Below, piece after piece: positions 47,486 to 59,445 of a DNA stretch of 64,000 bases; position 1 is the stretch's first letter; every line of letters begins with the position of its first letter. The notes beneath the pieces were generated by a model, which did no database searches, had not been told where the DNA came from, and saw only the letters and a list, made by a program, of their open reading frames with translations. A program made the translations under genes and the position numbers. Location: positions 106,504,108 to 106,568,107 of the forward strand of contig NC_134081.1 of NCBI RefSeq assembly GCF_000715075.1. Direction: 5' to 3'. This DNA is from Nicotiana tabacum (lineage: Eukaryota; Streptophyta; Magnoliopsida; Solanales; Solanaceae).

Positions 47486-50400
47486 CTGGGCAGAAGCAAT
47501 TTCCAACAGAAGGAAATTGCAGCAGCTGTTCTAGTTCCATGTTTGATCCGTTAACCATATGAAACTCACCAGAGGCCCTCGGAACCTCAACAAAATATAC
47601 CAACAAGTCCTAAAACATCATACGAACTTAGTCGAATCCTCAAATCACCTCAAACAATGCTAAAACCATGAATTACACCCCAATTTAAACCTATTGAATT
47701 TTGAAAATTTTAATTTCTACAAACAACTCCGAAACCTATCAAATCACGTCCGATTAACCTCAAATTTTTCACACAAGTCCTAAATGACATAATAGAGGTA
47801 TTCCAATTTTCAGAATTGGATTCCGACCCCGATAACAAAAATTTAACCCCCCGGGTCAAACTTCTCAAAAATAGAACTTTCGGCATTTCAAGCTTAATTC
47901 TTCTACGGACTTTCAAATAATATTTCGGACACGCTCCTAAGACCAAAATTACCATACGGAGCTATTGGAATCATCAAAATTCAAATCTGAGGTCGTTTAT
48001 ATATAGGTCCATATCCGTTCCACTTTTCTAACTTAAAATTTTCAATTATGAGACTAAGTGTCTCATTTCACTCCGAGTTCCTTCCGGACTCGAACCAACT
48101 AACCCGATATAACATAATATAGCTGAATAACCCAAAAAGAAGTAGGAATGGGGAAAACAGAGTTATAACTCTCGAAACGACCGACCGAGTCGTTACAAAG
48201 GCCTACACTAAAAATAATGTCAGATCTACTAGCAGTGAGATATAACAAAGAACCAATAATTCCCCTATACAACTTCTGATCAAAATATGAACCGGGTTCA
48301 TATATATCCAATTTTGTGGCTGTTGCTATAAGAGTGCCACTTTTTTTGGTGTCTTCCATTTTCAACCTTTTAAGCAACTCTTTCACATACTTATGCTGAT
48401 GGATCATAGTTCCATTTGAATTTTGTTTAATTTTTAAGCCTAAAAAATAATTAAGCTCACCCATCATACTCATTTCAAATTCACTCCCCATTAGTTTAGC
48501 AAATTCTTTACTTAACTTATCAGTAGTTGCTCCAAAGATTATATCATCAACATATAGTTGAACTACCAAGAGATCTTTACCTTTTTCTTTTAAGAACAAA
48601 GTATTATTAATTTTACCTCTCTTGTAGCCATGCTCAAGCAAGAACTTTGACAATCTTTCATACCATGCTCTTGGAGCCTACTTGAGCCCATAAAGTGCCT
48701 TGTCAAGCTTGTACACATAATCAGGACATTCTTTGCTTTCAAAGCCCAGAGGTTACTTGACAAATACTTTTTTCTTTAGATAGCCATTGAGGAATGCACT
48801 CTTGACATCCATCTGATGGAGAGTGAACTCCATGTAAGCAGCAAAGGCTATAAGGAGTCTAATTACTTCCAATCTTGCAACTAGAGTAAAGGTCTCATCA
48901 TAGTCAATGCCCTCCTCTTGACTATATCCTTGAACCACCAATCTTGCCTTGTTCCTTGTAACTGTTTCATCTTCGTTAAGTTTGTTTCTGAAGACCAATT
49001 TTGTGCCAATTATTGATCTGTCCGTGGGTCTTGGTACCAGATACCAAACTTGACTTCTCTCAAATTGGCTGAGTTTATCTTGCATTGCATTCACCCAGTC
49101 TGTATCCTGCAAAGCCTCAACAATAGTTTTTGGTTCGATAAGGGATAAAAAATCATCAAAAGCACAAAGATTCTTAAAAAACGATAAGGTTTTGATTCCT
49201 GAGATTGGATCAGTGATTATGTTATTAATGGGATAAGAACATTGATACTTGTAAAGTTTCACAACCAACTGGTTTCCCCTAGATGTTTCTTCAATATTTT
49301 GTTGCTGAGGAACAAGTTCATGGATAGGTTCCCTCAAGGTTTGAGGATCAATTCCTCTTTGTTCAGTTCCCTCTATCAGGTTGCCCTGGGTGGAAGGACC
49401 TATTCCATCAACTATTCCTTCTTCTAGTGCAGCTTCAGTATGGGACGTGATTTTATTTAAGTTTCTTACCAGCCAAATTGCTTCATCATCCTGTTCCTGC
49501 CTCTCATAAAGAATATTAGTTTCATCAAAAACTACATGTACACTTTCTTCTACACACATAATTCTTTTCTTATAAATCTTATAAGTTTTACTATGTGAAG
49601 AATATTTCAAGAATACTACCTCATCACTTTTGGGATCAAACTTACCTAGGGAGTCTTTACCATTATTGGGCACAAAGCATTTGCATCCAAATGCCCTAAG
49701 ATGGGATATATTTGGTTTTCTCTCTTTAAGTAACTTATAGGGAGTCTTCTCAACATGAGGTATAGTCATGCACCTATTTATGATGTAGCATGCAATGTTC
49801 ACAGCTTTTGCCCAGAAACTATAGGGCAATTTACTAGCAAGTAGCATAGTCCTAGCCACTTCTTTCAATGTCCTATTCTTTCTTTCAACTACTACATTCT
49901 TTTGTGGAGTCCTGGGAGCAGAAACGTTATGATCTATGCCATCCTCATCACAAAATCCAGCAAATTTAGCATTCTCAAATTCAGTACCATTATCAAACCT
50001 AGTTGATGCAAGTTGATTACCTAGTTGTTTTTGAGTTTTTCTAACAAATGAAGTGAACATGTCAATTGCTTCATCTTTAGATGTTAAAAATAGTGTCCAA
50101 ATAAACCTAAAGTAATCATCAACAAGCACTATAACATATCTCTTACCACCTCTGCTCAATAATCTCATTGGTCCATAGAGATCCATATGGACCAGTTCCA
50201 TCATACTAGTAGTGCTTACCATTTTCTATCTTTTAAAAGAGGATCTTACCTGCTTCCTCCTTGCACAAGCCTCACAAACTTTATCTTCCTTGAATTTAAT
50301 GTTAGGCAACCCTACCACTAAGTTCTTGGAGACTAGTTTGTTTAGTTGGCTCAAACTGGCATATCCAAGTCCCTTGTGCCAAAGGAGGGGATAATTATCC

Positions 50401-50554
50401 AACACACTTAAGCAAGTGAGTTCATTATTTGAAAGTGTGGACAGATCCACAACATATATGTTGTTCACTCTTTTTTTCCGCAAAACTATCTTGTCATTGG
50501 TAAGATTTATCACAGAGAATTTTGTAGAGGTGAAGGCTACCATGTTACCTCTAT

Positions 50555-52736
50555 CACTACAAGAAAAGTGTTAATTACTTGGGAATTTTATCTAGGAATT
50601 TTTTTCGCAGATATTTCCTACGGATTTTCATGCGAAAATATGAAATTCCTAAATTTTAGAATATTTCACCTGCGAAACAAAAACAAATTCCTTTGTCAAT
50701 TCGCAAGAAAATTCCTAGGTAAATTTACCTGCGGATATATCTAGGGATGCTTACTAGTATTTACCTGGGGATATACTTACCTATGGTATTGCCTCGGGAT
50801 TTTTATTATGCGAATTTAGCTGGGGATTTATTTTTTGAGGCTTTACTTGGGGATTTTGTTATCTGGAGAATTACTTGGGGATTTTATTATTCCATATTTA
50901 CTTGAGAACTCTTTTTTTTTTTGGAGGATTTACGTGGGGATTTTGCTACTCCAAGTTTAGCTGAAGATGATTTATTGGGGATTGACTTAAGGATTTACTT
51001 AGCTGGAGATTATGCTGGAAATAATTTTTTAAAACATATTTAAGAAACTGAAATTGTAATAATATAGAAAATGCTACTGATATCACAAGTGAATTTTATT
51101 TTTAAGCATTTAGTTCCTTTATCAAGTCAAATAAATTATTATGCAATAATCTCATTCTAAAAAGGTTTTGAAAAGAAAAAGGATTAAAGCAACAATATTG
51201 ATAGAATTGTTAATAAAATTATCATATTTAGTTAATTTATTTATTGTTGGCAATATTGTCATATATATTTATCATTCTTTTCTAAAGATAAATGTAGTTA
51301 GAATTTTATCTCATACAAGGATCATAGATGTAATTTTTTTTTTGGATTGAATATTTCAAAAGAATGACAGACTAATATCAAATTAGAAAATATACTTAAT
51401 TTTGCATTGTTGAATAATTTTGAGTATAACTTTTAAGTAGAAAAAATATCCATCTACAGTTATCATTGCATGAAGTTTAATTGTCTCTTCGAATAGACAA
51501 TATGTACAAGGGAAAATACTACAAATATTTAATCTGTATATCTTACTTATATGTTATCGTATTATTACATGTATTAAAATAATGTAATTTAACCATAGAA
51601 TGCTACTCAGATGATATTTATTTGTACATATTATAGGTGTGACTTAAGTATGGAGTAACATTCTAATTTCACTTCTAAATATCCTCTTGATTAACTTCTA
51701 ATATTATTGAAATAAGTGGATCTTGTATACATGGTTAGAATTAGCTAATAATCTTTATCAATTACTTAACCATGTAAAGTGTGTTTACCTCTTTTTAAAG
51801 GAAATTATTATGTAAAAAATTTAATGTGTTATTCAAGGTATATAAGTGTACCATTATCAATTTTTTCTTATATAAGACCTCTAATATCCAAAATTGTGTT
51901 CCTCGAAGGAAAAGAATTACACATGGTATGAACTGTCAATTAATCATTAAAAAGTATCTCAATTTGATCCATTTGGTTATACTTGAAAAATTCATTCTTA
52001 TCTTTCTTCAAACAAAGAAAAGATAGAGAAAAGAATAGTTATACATCCTGATTTTGGAAGAGATATGGTTTGCCAACAACTTAGCCTCTCTTTTTTACCA
52101 CATCGGATAAAGTAAACTCTATTTCGCCCTTTATAGTAGACAACATAGTGTTGGGTAGAGCGGATCTTCCGGCATTTAAACATGGGCCATGGTTTCTTTC
52201 CGTAAGGTGGGTCTTTGTTAAAGAAGGATATCCTAGTGTTATTAAATCCTACATATTATAATTACAAGAGAATTATAGAGACTAATTGAGAAGTGATTAA
52301 GAGAATGTTGGTGTAATAATATATCCAGGAAATAGTGTAGTAACACAAGAATAAATATGAATAAATTAAATTATGAAAACGAAATAATAAATCTTTCTTT
52401 TTCAGAAATATTTGCCAAATATTCGTGGAAACTTTTCATAGGGAATTACTTGGGGAAAATCCGCAAGAAATTTCCTTTTTTCACGAACTTTTACCAAACC
52501 TTTCTTGCGAATTTTTAGTGTTTTGTGGGAAAACATTCGCGGGTAATTTACATGCTGATTAAAATCCCTAGGTAATGTACTTGGGGATTTTAAATTTCGC
52601 ATGTAATAATTACCTACGAAGACTTTTTCATCGGATTCTTTTTGGTAGGGAAATTCGTAGGAAACTAAATTACCTGCGAATTATCCAGTATAATCCCTAG
52701 AAAAATCCCCATGTAATCCACACTTTTCTTGTAGTG
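50555..52736. mobile_element. Non-autonomous CACTA (En/Spm) transposon nested in copia B
   Basis: 2182 bp with 17-base perfect TIRs CACTACAAGAAAAGTGT and a 3 bp duplication tat (50552-50554, 52737-52739). Subterminal zones repeat acttggggatttt and its complement many times, as expected for transposase-binding sites. No transposase ORF; the small ORFs inside are chance. Confidence 0.93.
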
Positions 52737-52738
52737 TA

Positions 52739-54836
52739 TCACACAATTGTGATACACTTATCTATCAAGTATACATTCTTAATAGAGTGAGAATATGACT
52801 TATCAACCTTTCCAACCCCAATGATCTCACATTTCTTTCTATTTCCAAAGGAGACATTACCTTCCTTAAGATCCTCAAGTGAAAGGATCTGGTTCTTGCT
52901 TCCTGTCATGTACTTTGACAACCACTATCCATGTACCATATTTGGCTGCTCCCCTTCACTTGGACCTGCAAAAGGAAATCAGGGGTTAGTCTTAGGAACC
53001 CAAACTAGTTTGGGTCCCTTTTATAGGCGAAATGGTAAATCCGATTCTTTTTAGCCCAACTTGGTAGCTTATTTTTTTGTTCTTTTGATCAGCTTTATCT
53101 TTTGCAGTGCATTCACTCTTATAGTGACCATTATTACAACAGTGTGTGCAAATCTTGTTCTCAGGGAGTGTGAGGTACTTACTTTTGGGATCCCACTTAG
53201 GTGTAGAGTTACCAAAACCAAGTCCTCTTCTGTTGCTACAGTGATGTTCTTGTAGCCATGAAAGTGCATCGGAGGACCTACTCCATTTACAAGTTCTTTC
53301 TAGCTCATGCTTGACCTTGTTCATATCCTCCTTTAGGACACTTACCTATTCATCTCTCGTATACAACTCATCTTTCATTTTTCCTACATTTTCTTCTAAT
53401 GTGAGTTATGTGAAGATCAACTGTCTTTTTACCTGTTCCTAATTTCAATTTTAGATTTTCAGATCTAAGTTCTAGGACAGTTGTGTCAAGTGCATGAACC
53501 TGGTTCTTCAATATAGTATTTTCACTTTCAGTTTCACAAGCCCTAAGTTTCAAGTTTTTGCACTTAGCTTTTAAAATCACACATTCTTTTGATAGTTGTT
53601 CCTTTTCATTATTTACATCCTCAGATTCATCAATTAGCTCTAGTAGTAACTCACATAACCTTTCTTTAGACAAAAAAATAATCTTGTCTTTGAGATGAAA
53701 GATACTTACCTCAGTTTCTTCATCAGATTCTTCATCAGATTCTTCAATGGTCATAAGTGCTCGTTCATCATCATGAATCTAAGCTTTCATCTGAGCTTTC
53801 TCCCCAAGCAGCGACTATAGCCTTAGTTGATCCTTTGTTGTTGCTTTTCTTGGGTTGAACCTGTTCCTTCTTCCTATTCCTTCGTTCAACTCTTTCCTTC
53901 TTCCACTCAATTTCCCACAAATGATAGTTTTTGATGTGGTGATCCATCTTTCCACACTTGTAGCAGCCATCATTGGTTTCCTTCTCACGAGCCTTTTCCT
54001 TGCTGTAACTTCCACTTTTTGAAGAAACATTTCCTCTCCTCAGGTACTTCTTGAAGTCTATGGTGATCATAGCCATTTCATCATCTTCCAGATCAGAAGA
54101 TTCTGAGTGCCAAGCTCATTTCCTTCTTAGGTATATCCATTTTCATGGTTTGTCTCCTAAGTTCATAGTCAATGAGATTCCCAATCAATTCATCTAGTGG
54201 GGGAGTGACAATGTCCTTTGACTCCTGAATGGTAGTGATCTTGCTTTCCCAAGTGATTGGCAAGACCCTAGTAAGTATCTTCTCAACCCTCTCTTCTTCA
54301 GGGATAATCCTTCCAAGAGATTTTAGTTCATTTGTCAATGTAGTGAACCTTGTATACATCTCCTAAATGTTTTTCCCATCCTTCATAATGAAGTTCTCAT
54401 ACTGAGAATACAGTAGAGTTCCTCTGGATCTCTTTACTTGAGTCGTTCCTTCATGAGGCACCTGTAGTATGTCCCAAATTTGTTTAGCAGTGGAACAACC
54501 TTAGATTCTGTTGTACTCATCTGGACCAAGCCCGCAAATAAGTCATTTCTTGGTTTTAGCATTCTTCTCCCACTTCTTCAAGTCCTCAGCATTGCAGCCC
54601 GCTCTTATTTTTGGCACATATACTCTTTTAGTATTTTTCGTCAAGGATGCCAGTGGACCATCAGTGACAATATCCCATAGCTCATAATCTTCTCCTTGAA
54701 TGTGATATCTCATTTTGTTCTTCCACCAAGAGTAGTACTGGACATTAAAGAGTGGCAGCCTAGCAATGGATTGCCCTTCCCAATTTTCAGGTGGTGCACT
54801 CATCTTGATCTTCTCCCAAGGTGTTAGTCTCTTCAA
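52739..54836 (-). pseudogene. Gag and protease start of copia B
   Basis: 54543-54836 and 54093-54359 form the capsid region (KMSAPPENWEGQSIARLP, YELWDIVTDGPLA). 53771-54076 carries the first CCHC knuckle (CYKCGKMDHHIKNYH). 53368-53754 is a coiled coil. 52992-53324 carries a second, CCHC-like knuckle (CTHCCNNGHYKSEC). 52739-52921 starts the protease side (SKYMTGSKNQILSLEDL). Stops separate all five. Confidence 0.84.
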
Positions 54837-54845
54837 GGATAACCT

Positions 54846-54857
54846 GCTCTGATACCA
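54846..54857 (-). other. tRNA-iMet-type primer binding site of copia B
   Basis: TGGTATCAGAGC on the minus strand, two bases inside the 5' LTR, identical to that of copia A. Confidence 0.88.
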
Positions 54858-54859
54858 AT

Positions 54860-55788
54860 TGATGTTTTATACTTCAATACCACACAAGAAGGGGGTAGGG
54901 GGGTGATTTGTGTGGTGTCTAATTTTTGGTGTGCACAGATTATAGGAAGACCCGGTTCTTCTATGTGTTCCTTATACTACTGTTGCAGAATAATAAGTGC
55001 AGAAAGTAAAGAACACAAGTATTTTTACGCAAAAAATACCTGGTTCAAAAGGTGAAAAAACTACGACCTACTACCCAGTAGGATGTTTCCCAACACTTCA
55101 CTAAACCACTGAGCCAAAAATAATATTTACAAAACTCTATGTAAACCTAAGGATTACCTCTAACCCTCTGTGTCAACCAACCTCTAGTTGTTGTGACAAC
55201 TTCAAGTTAGCTCTAATTTGAATACTACACTCAAAGTACCTAGCACAATTACTTCTAGATAGAGCTGAAAGATACAACTCAAAAGCCCTACTACAATGAA
55301 ACTAGAATAAAAGACAAACACATGGAACTGGTTATTCTATCTGGTTCATGTAGTTTGAGGTTCGCACACTTGAATCACACATGAATTGCTTGCAAAATGC
55401 CTTGCTATTTTGCTCTCAACTCACGTTTAACTTCAGCGTTTGTGTGTACCTGTAAAATGTGAATATCCTGAAATATGTAGAGTTAGTATAATAGGAAATA
55501 ACTAGAAGTCTAATGCTTTACTCTTCCTTGGTGGAAGAGTTCTGCTTATCTTTAACTTTTAACTCCTCCCTTATCTAGGATACAGTTGTCTTCGAGTAAG
55601 GAGTCCTTCTTCTTATTACTTATACAATATTTTCGTTCATGAGATATCAGATATAACCACTTAAGCTTATCTCTTCACGTGCATGCCTTGTGCTCGAATC
55701 TACCCGTATTTGTGTCCACTGTGTATGAACCTGGTTCATGCTTGGATTTCTTTGTCAATCATCAAAACAAACTTCACTTAGGTCAACA
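54860..55788 (-). repeat. 5' LTR of copia B
   Basis: 929 bp, uninterrupted, aligned with the copia A LTR. On the minus strand it starts TGTTGACC and ends ATAAAACATCA. The primer site follows directly. Confidence 0.9.
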
Positions 55789-55975
55789 TAAATAATTCGT
55801 AGCAGTTTGTACACAAGCACTTCGATCAAATAATAATTTGCAAATTGTAGTTGCAACTTTCATTTACATGGCCTTTACAAAGGGATGTGCATCTAAGAAG
55901 ACAAAAAGAAAAAATAACTCAGTTAGGCTGAAAATTTCACCTTTTAACAAATGATGCAACTATTCAAATTTTATA

Positions 55976-56223
55976 CTCCCTCCGTTTCAGTTTATGTGAA
56001 CCTATTTTCTTTTTGGTCCGTTCCAAAAAGAATGACCCCTTTCTAAATTTAAAAATAGTTTTGCTTAAACTTACAATTCTACCCTTAATGAATTTTTTTT
56101 ATAAGCACACAAATATTTTTTGGCCCCTTTTTGACTTGTTTAGGACTACAAATTCCAAAAGTTTTCATTTTTTTTAAACTCCGTGTCAATCAAACGAGTT
56201 CACATAATTTGGAAGGGAGGGAG
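55976..56223. mobile_element. Stowaway MITE
   Basis: 248 bp with ends ctccctccgtttcagtttatgtgaac and, inverted, ctccctcccttccaaattatgtgaac, flanked by TA (55974-55975, 56224-56225). The best-preserved MITE in the window. Confidence 0.85.
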
Positions 56224-56225
56224 TA

Positions 56226-57086
56226 ACATGCTTTCTCTCCTTCCCTTTAGTCATGCAGTCAGTACACCTTGTCCCAAGAAAATAAAAAATTTTACTATAT
56301 ATTTTATGAAGGGTTTGTTAACCTACTACATAGTTATAATAGGTTAGCATTATGTGCATAATTAGTTTCTAGAAATTATCTTCCCTATTTGCTTCCACCA
56401 TATTAAACTTAAGGGCTTTTTGTCCTTTTCTAAATTCCACAATTTCTTTAATAACTATACTCAAACAAATTCATACCTCTTTTCCGTTAGTAACCCCTCT
56501 GCCTTTCTCATATTTTCATTCTATTCATAGTCAGCTTGCAGAGATGAATTCATAGACAGGTTTGCAACTACAGTTTTTCTAAGAATCCATTAATGAAATA
56601 ATCGTCCGAAATGTGTTATGTGCTTTAGTTTCAACTTTACTGGGTTCTTTTCCAAATAAAAGCATATTCTTCCTCTCTAATTTCTTCCCCCATTCTCCCA
56701 TTTTTTCCAATTAATTCTGCACAAAATTTAGAATGAAAAAATGGGTTTTGTTATCAAGGCCTTTATTCTTCTTTGCATCTGTAATATTTTATGAGCTCAA
56801 ATTTGTGGCCATTGCAAGAACGAGGGGGGAATTAGATAGGGTAGCAGAGGGGCGGCAGGGAAGGGAATGCGGGGTGAGAAACAGGGAAAAATGAGGTAAA
56901 AAAGACTTTTGAAGTCTTGTGTAAGAATATATGACACATTATTCGGTTAATAAAAAATGTGTAATTAAAAGGGTTCGGGGGTCAAATTAACACAAGTTGG
57001 GGTAAATATTAAAAATTTCAAAATATTTAAAAAATCATACTCATTCAAATTATTTTAAATTTTCTTTTCCCTCTTCTTTCTCCTCT

Positions 57087-57119
<33 letters not shown>

Positions 57120-57361
57120 CTTTCTTCTTTCTCTTCTTCATTCTCTCGTTCTTCTCCTTAGTTTCTTCATTCTCTTCAACTTTCGTTGTTGCTGCTGCTA
57201 GTTCGTCCATGCCATCTTCTTCTTCTTCATTTTTGTTTTTTCCCTTTTCATCTCATTTTCATCTTCATCTTCTTTTTTCATTTTTTCTTTTCTTCTAGTG
57301 ATTTAAAATATACGAGAAAAAGAGAAAAATATGAAATTTTACAAAGTAAGTATTTTGCAAA
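56226..57361. other. Intergenic DNA with a TTC microsatellite
   Basis: (TTC)n at about 57089-57123 inside a pyrimidine-rich tract (57060-57300). No gene or transposon ends recognised. Confidence 0.6.
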
Positions 57362-57665
57362 ATAATCTCGAGATATTTTGAGACATCCCCCCATAAATGA
57401 GTATTCTGCCGAAACATCCGCGGGGATGTTTGAAACATCCATCGGGTTGTTTGAAACATCTATCGAGATGTTTAAAACATCTCGAGTTGTTTGAAACATC
57501 CATCGGGATATTTCGTCTACTTTTTTTTTCTAGTATTGTTCTCATTGATTTTTTTTCACAGATGTTTCAAACGTCCCCACATATGTGTGCAGATGTTTGA
57601 AACATTTCAATAGATGTTTGATACATTCCTCTAAATATTTGAAACATCTTTCCTAAATGTTTGAG
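57362..57665. repeat. Near-palindromic minisatellite
   Basis: Repeats of gatgtttgaaacatc spaced by catcgggt- or tatcgaga-like linkers, about 24 bp period, best at 57411-57515 and weaker to 57665. Each unit is self-complementary except for its centre, so the array can fold. Confidence 0.85.
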
Positions 57666-58490
57666 GATTAGGAGTGGCGGGGGATAGAGTGGAGCGTTGC
57701 GAGATGGAGGAACAAGGGGAGGGGGGGGGGTGAGAGGAGGAATAGGGGGTGGAGGAAAAAGGGACTTTTTTATAAATAAGAAAACTATGAAGGTTTTAAA
57801 AATAGTGTCACTAACCCTAATCACATAAGTGTTCCTTTTACCACATTCTTAACACTTTTGTCTTAAAGAGTGATATAAGTTTTGAAGTGTTTTAAAAATT
57901 TAATTCCCCGAGAAACAGACTTTGGGTTCAATTTTTTTTTGAGATTACCAAAATACCTTCTCTATTACAGTATTGCAATACACTTATTAGGGGTACTTTT
58001 GAGAAATTAATTATGTACACAATGCTAACCTGCTATAGCCACCCACGTAAGTAGGTTAGCAAAATCCTTTTATGAAATATAACAATTTTATATGTGGAGT
58101 GATCTATCCTACCAACTATAAGAAAAATCAAGTCGAAAATTACTTTAATTTGCACAAATTCAACATAGAAGCGTCAAATTTATTGTAAGAACTAAACAAC
58201 CTCAAGCTGGCTAGCGGTAGAGCCACATATAATGATGGGGTTTAATTAAATTCTATTTGTCCGAAAATTATATTTTGTAAATAAGAAAAAATAATTTTTT
58301 TATATATATAAATATTTTTTATCACCCTTGACATAAAAGAAGCTTTTAAGGGAAAAAAGGTGATTTAAAATTGCTTTAGTTAATTAGTTGATCTTAAGTG
58401 TGACATTTTACAAATTCTTTAAAATATACTATTTCCTTATTACACTTTCTTGTTCCGTCACTAGAGCAAGCTTGTTTATGACTTCATGAG
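57666..58490. other. Intergenic DNA
   Basis: A G-rich run (57715-57760), then AT-rich DNA. Nothing recognised. Confidence 0.5.
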
Positions 58491-58500
58491 TCATCACGCA

Positions 58501-58580
58501 ACAGTCGTCGAGGCACAACCATTGACCAACGACGATCTTCTCACAATCCAGATCGGATTTTCATCCAAGTGAAGTGAAGT
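58501..58580 (-). pseudogene. LysM gene relic (copy 1)
   Basis: The minus-strand reading contains DLDCEKIVVGQWLCLDD, matching the C-terminal LysM end of the intact gene at 60377 (NLDCNKIFSGEWLCLDG). Nothing of the N-terminal LysM half or signal exon is recognisable, and the frame breaks just upstream. It sits downstream of peptide copy 1 once the copia nest is removed, the same order as the intact pair. Confidence 0.7.
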
Positions 58581-58747
58581 ATCTAGCTGTCCATTAGTGA
58601 TCAGATTATTATTATTATCGCAATTAATGCTAAGATTTGTTTAGAAGAAATTCAAGTTTAAGTTTGCTACTTCTTCTCTCTCACGCTTTTAGTTTTAGTC
58701 TGTTAAAAAAAATGACATCTTTTGTTTTTAAAAACTAAAACTATTTA

Positions 58748-59105
58748 GGGGTCGTTTGGTAAAGCATATAAGAATAATACTAAATAAGTTATATTAGTAA
58801 TACTAAGATTAATAGTATTGAAATTAATTATGCTGAGATTAGTTATGCTAAGATTATTTCTTATCGACTGTTTGGTTTGATGTATTAATAGCAGTTCTAT
58901 CTTTATACATGCTTATCCATGTATTAAAAATCATGGTATTACTAATGCCATAGTTTGCTATGTATAGAAATAGTACTGAATAAGGTATATAACTAATATA
59001 AGTATTAATTATACATAGGTTGAAAGACGCTACCAAACAAGAGATTAATAATATGAAAGTTAATACGTATATTATTTTCCTTAATACATCCTACCAAACG
59101 ACCCG
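58748..59105. mobile_element. Tourist-like MITE
   Basis: 358 bp with ends ggggtcgtttggta and, inverted, cgggtcgtttggta, flanked by tta (58745-58747, 59106-59108). It carries many tattaata-like internal repeats. The CGTTTGG core recalls the Harbinger TIR at 37812. Confidence 0.8.
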
Positions 59106-59445
59106 TTAGTGTTACCATTCCTATTTTACCATTAATAATATGATGTTGTAGGATTTACTCACTATAAAATTTCATTATTTTATAAAAAGATAGAAACTAA
59201 AACAACATGAAGCTCTCATCGCCACTCATTTAAAAGGGTAGTTCTGTACTTTACATAATCTTTTTATAAATTGTTGTTCAGCCAAACACGTTCAAATAAA
59301 ATGGAAAAGATGCAGTATTAAATTCAAAGATTGTGGTAATCTATTCAGATTTGCAGTTCCTTTATTGACATATATAATAGAATGAAAAGGGGATGAACTT
59401 TCAATCAACAATCCTCAAAATCTTGACAATCTTTTACTGAGAAAA

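Larger units (their letters stand above)
45179..48197. mobile_element. 3.0 kb solo LTR nested in copia B
   Basis: 3019 bp beginning TGTCATGACCC and ending GTCGTTACA, flanked by an exact 5 bp duplication aaggc (45174-45178, 48198-48202). No gag or pol sequence is inside, so it is a solo LTR left by recombination. The length and GC-rich tandem repeats suit a Ty3/gypsy Tekay/Del-like family (inference). Plant LTRs of this family often begin TGTAACGAC, so the transcription direction may be minus. Confidence 0.82.
44615..50543 (-). pseudogene. Pol region of copia B (integrase, RT, RNase H), split
   Basis: 50226-50543 is GAG-pre-integrase (LLWHKGLGYASL, CEACARRKQ). 48753-50222 (489 residues) is the integrase core plus the start of RT, with VHMDLYGPM (first Asp), TRFDNGTEFEN (second Asp) and, at the third position, VVERKNRTLKEV (Glu). 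48203-48653 continues RT with the intact LYVDDIIFG motif. After the solo LTR, 44841-45178 and 44615-44890 give RNase H (RILRYLKGTTDL, LVGYVDVDYAG, IICDNNSVISMTKN, KHIDTRHYFLRD). The frame is also broken by stops near 48750 and 44890. Confidence 0.88.
37571..55788 (-). mobile_element. Ty1/copia retrotransposon B, full length with three nested insertions
   Basis: 18,218 bp. The 5' LTR is 54860-55788 and the 3' LTR is 37571-42152, itself split by Harbinger. Removing Harbinger (3655+3 bp), the solo LTR (3019+5) and CACTA (2182+3) leaves about 9351 bp, a normal length for this group. The iMet primer site lies at 54846-54857. A polypurine tract (AAAAGGGGGGAATT, minus) abuts the 3' LTR. Outer flanks gaaat and taaat are a plausible duplication with one mutation. 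Order: gag, protease, integrase, RT, RNase H, then an extra ORF before the 3' LTR. The extra ORF and two-knuckle gag point to the SIRE/Maximus lineage (inference). Confidence 0.92.

Noticed and set aside
52402..52602. Transposase fragment in the CACTA element
   Set aside because: The ORF is only subterminal repeat sequence; the element is non-autonomous.
57278..57824. Several overlapping ORFs on both strands
   Set aside because: All arise from the near-palindromic minisatellite and low-complexity runs.
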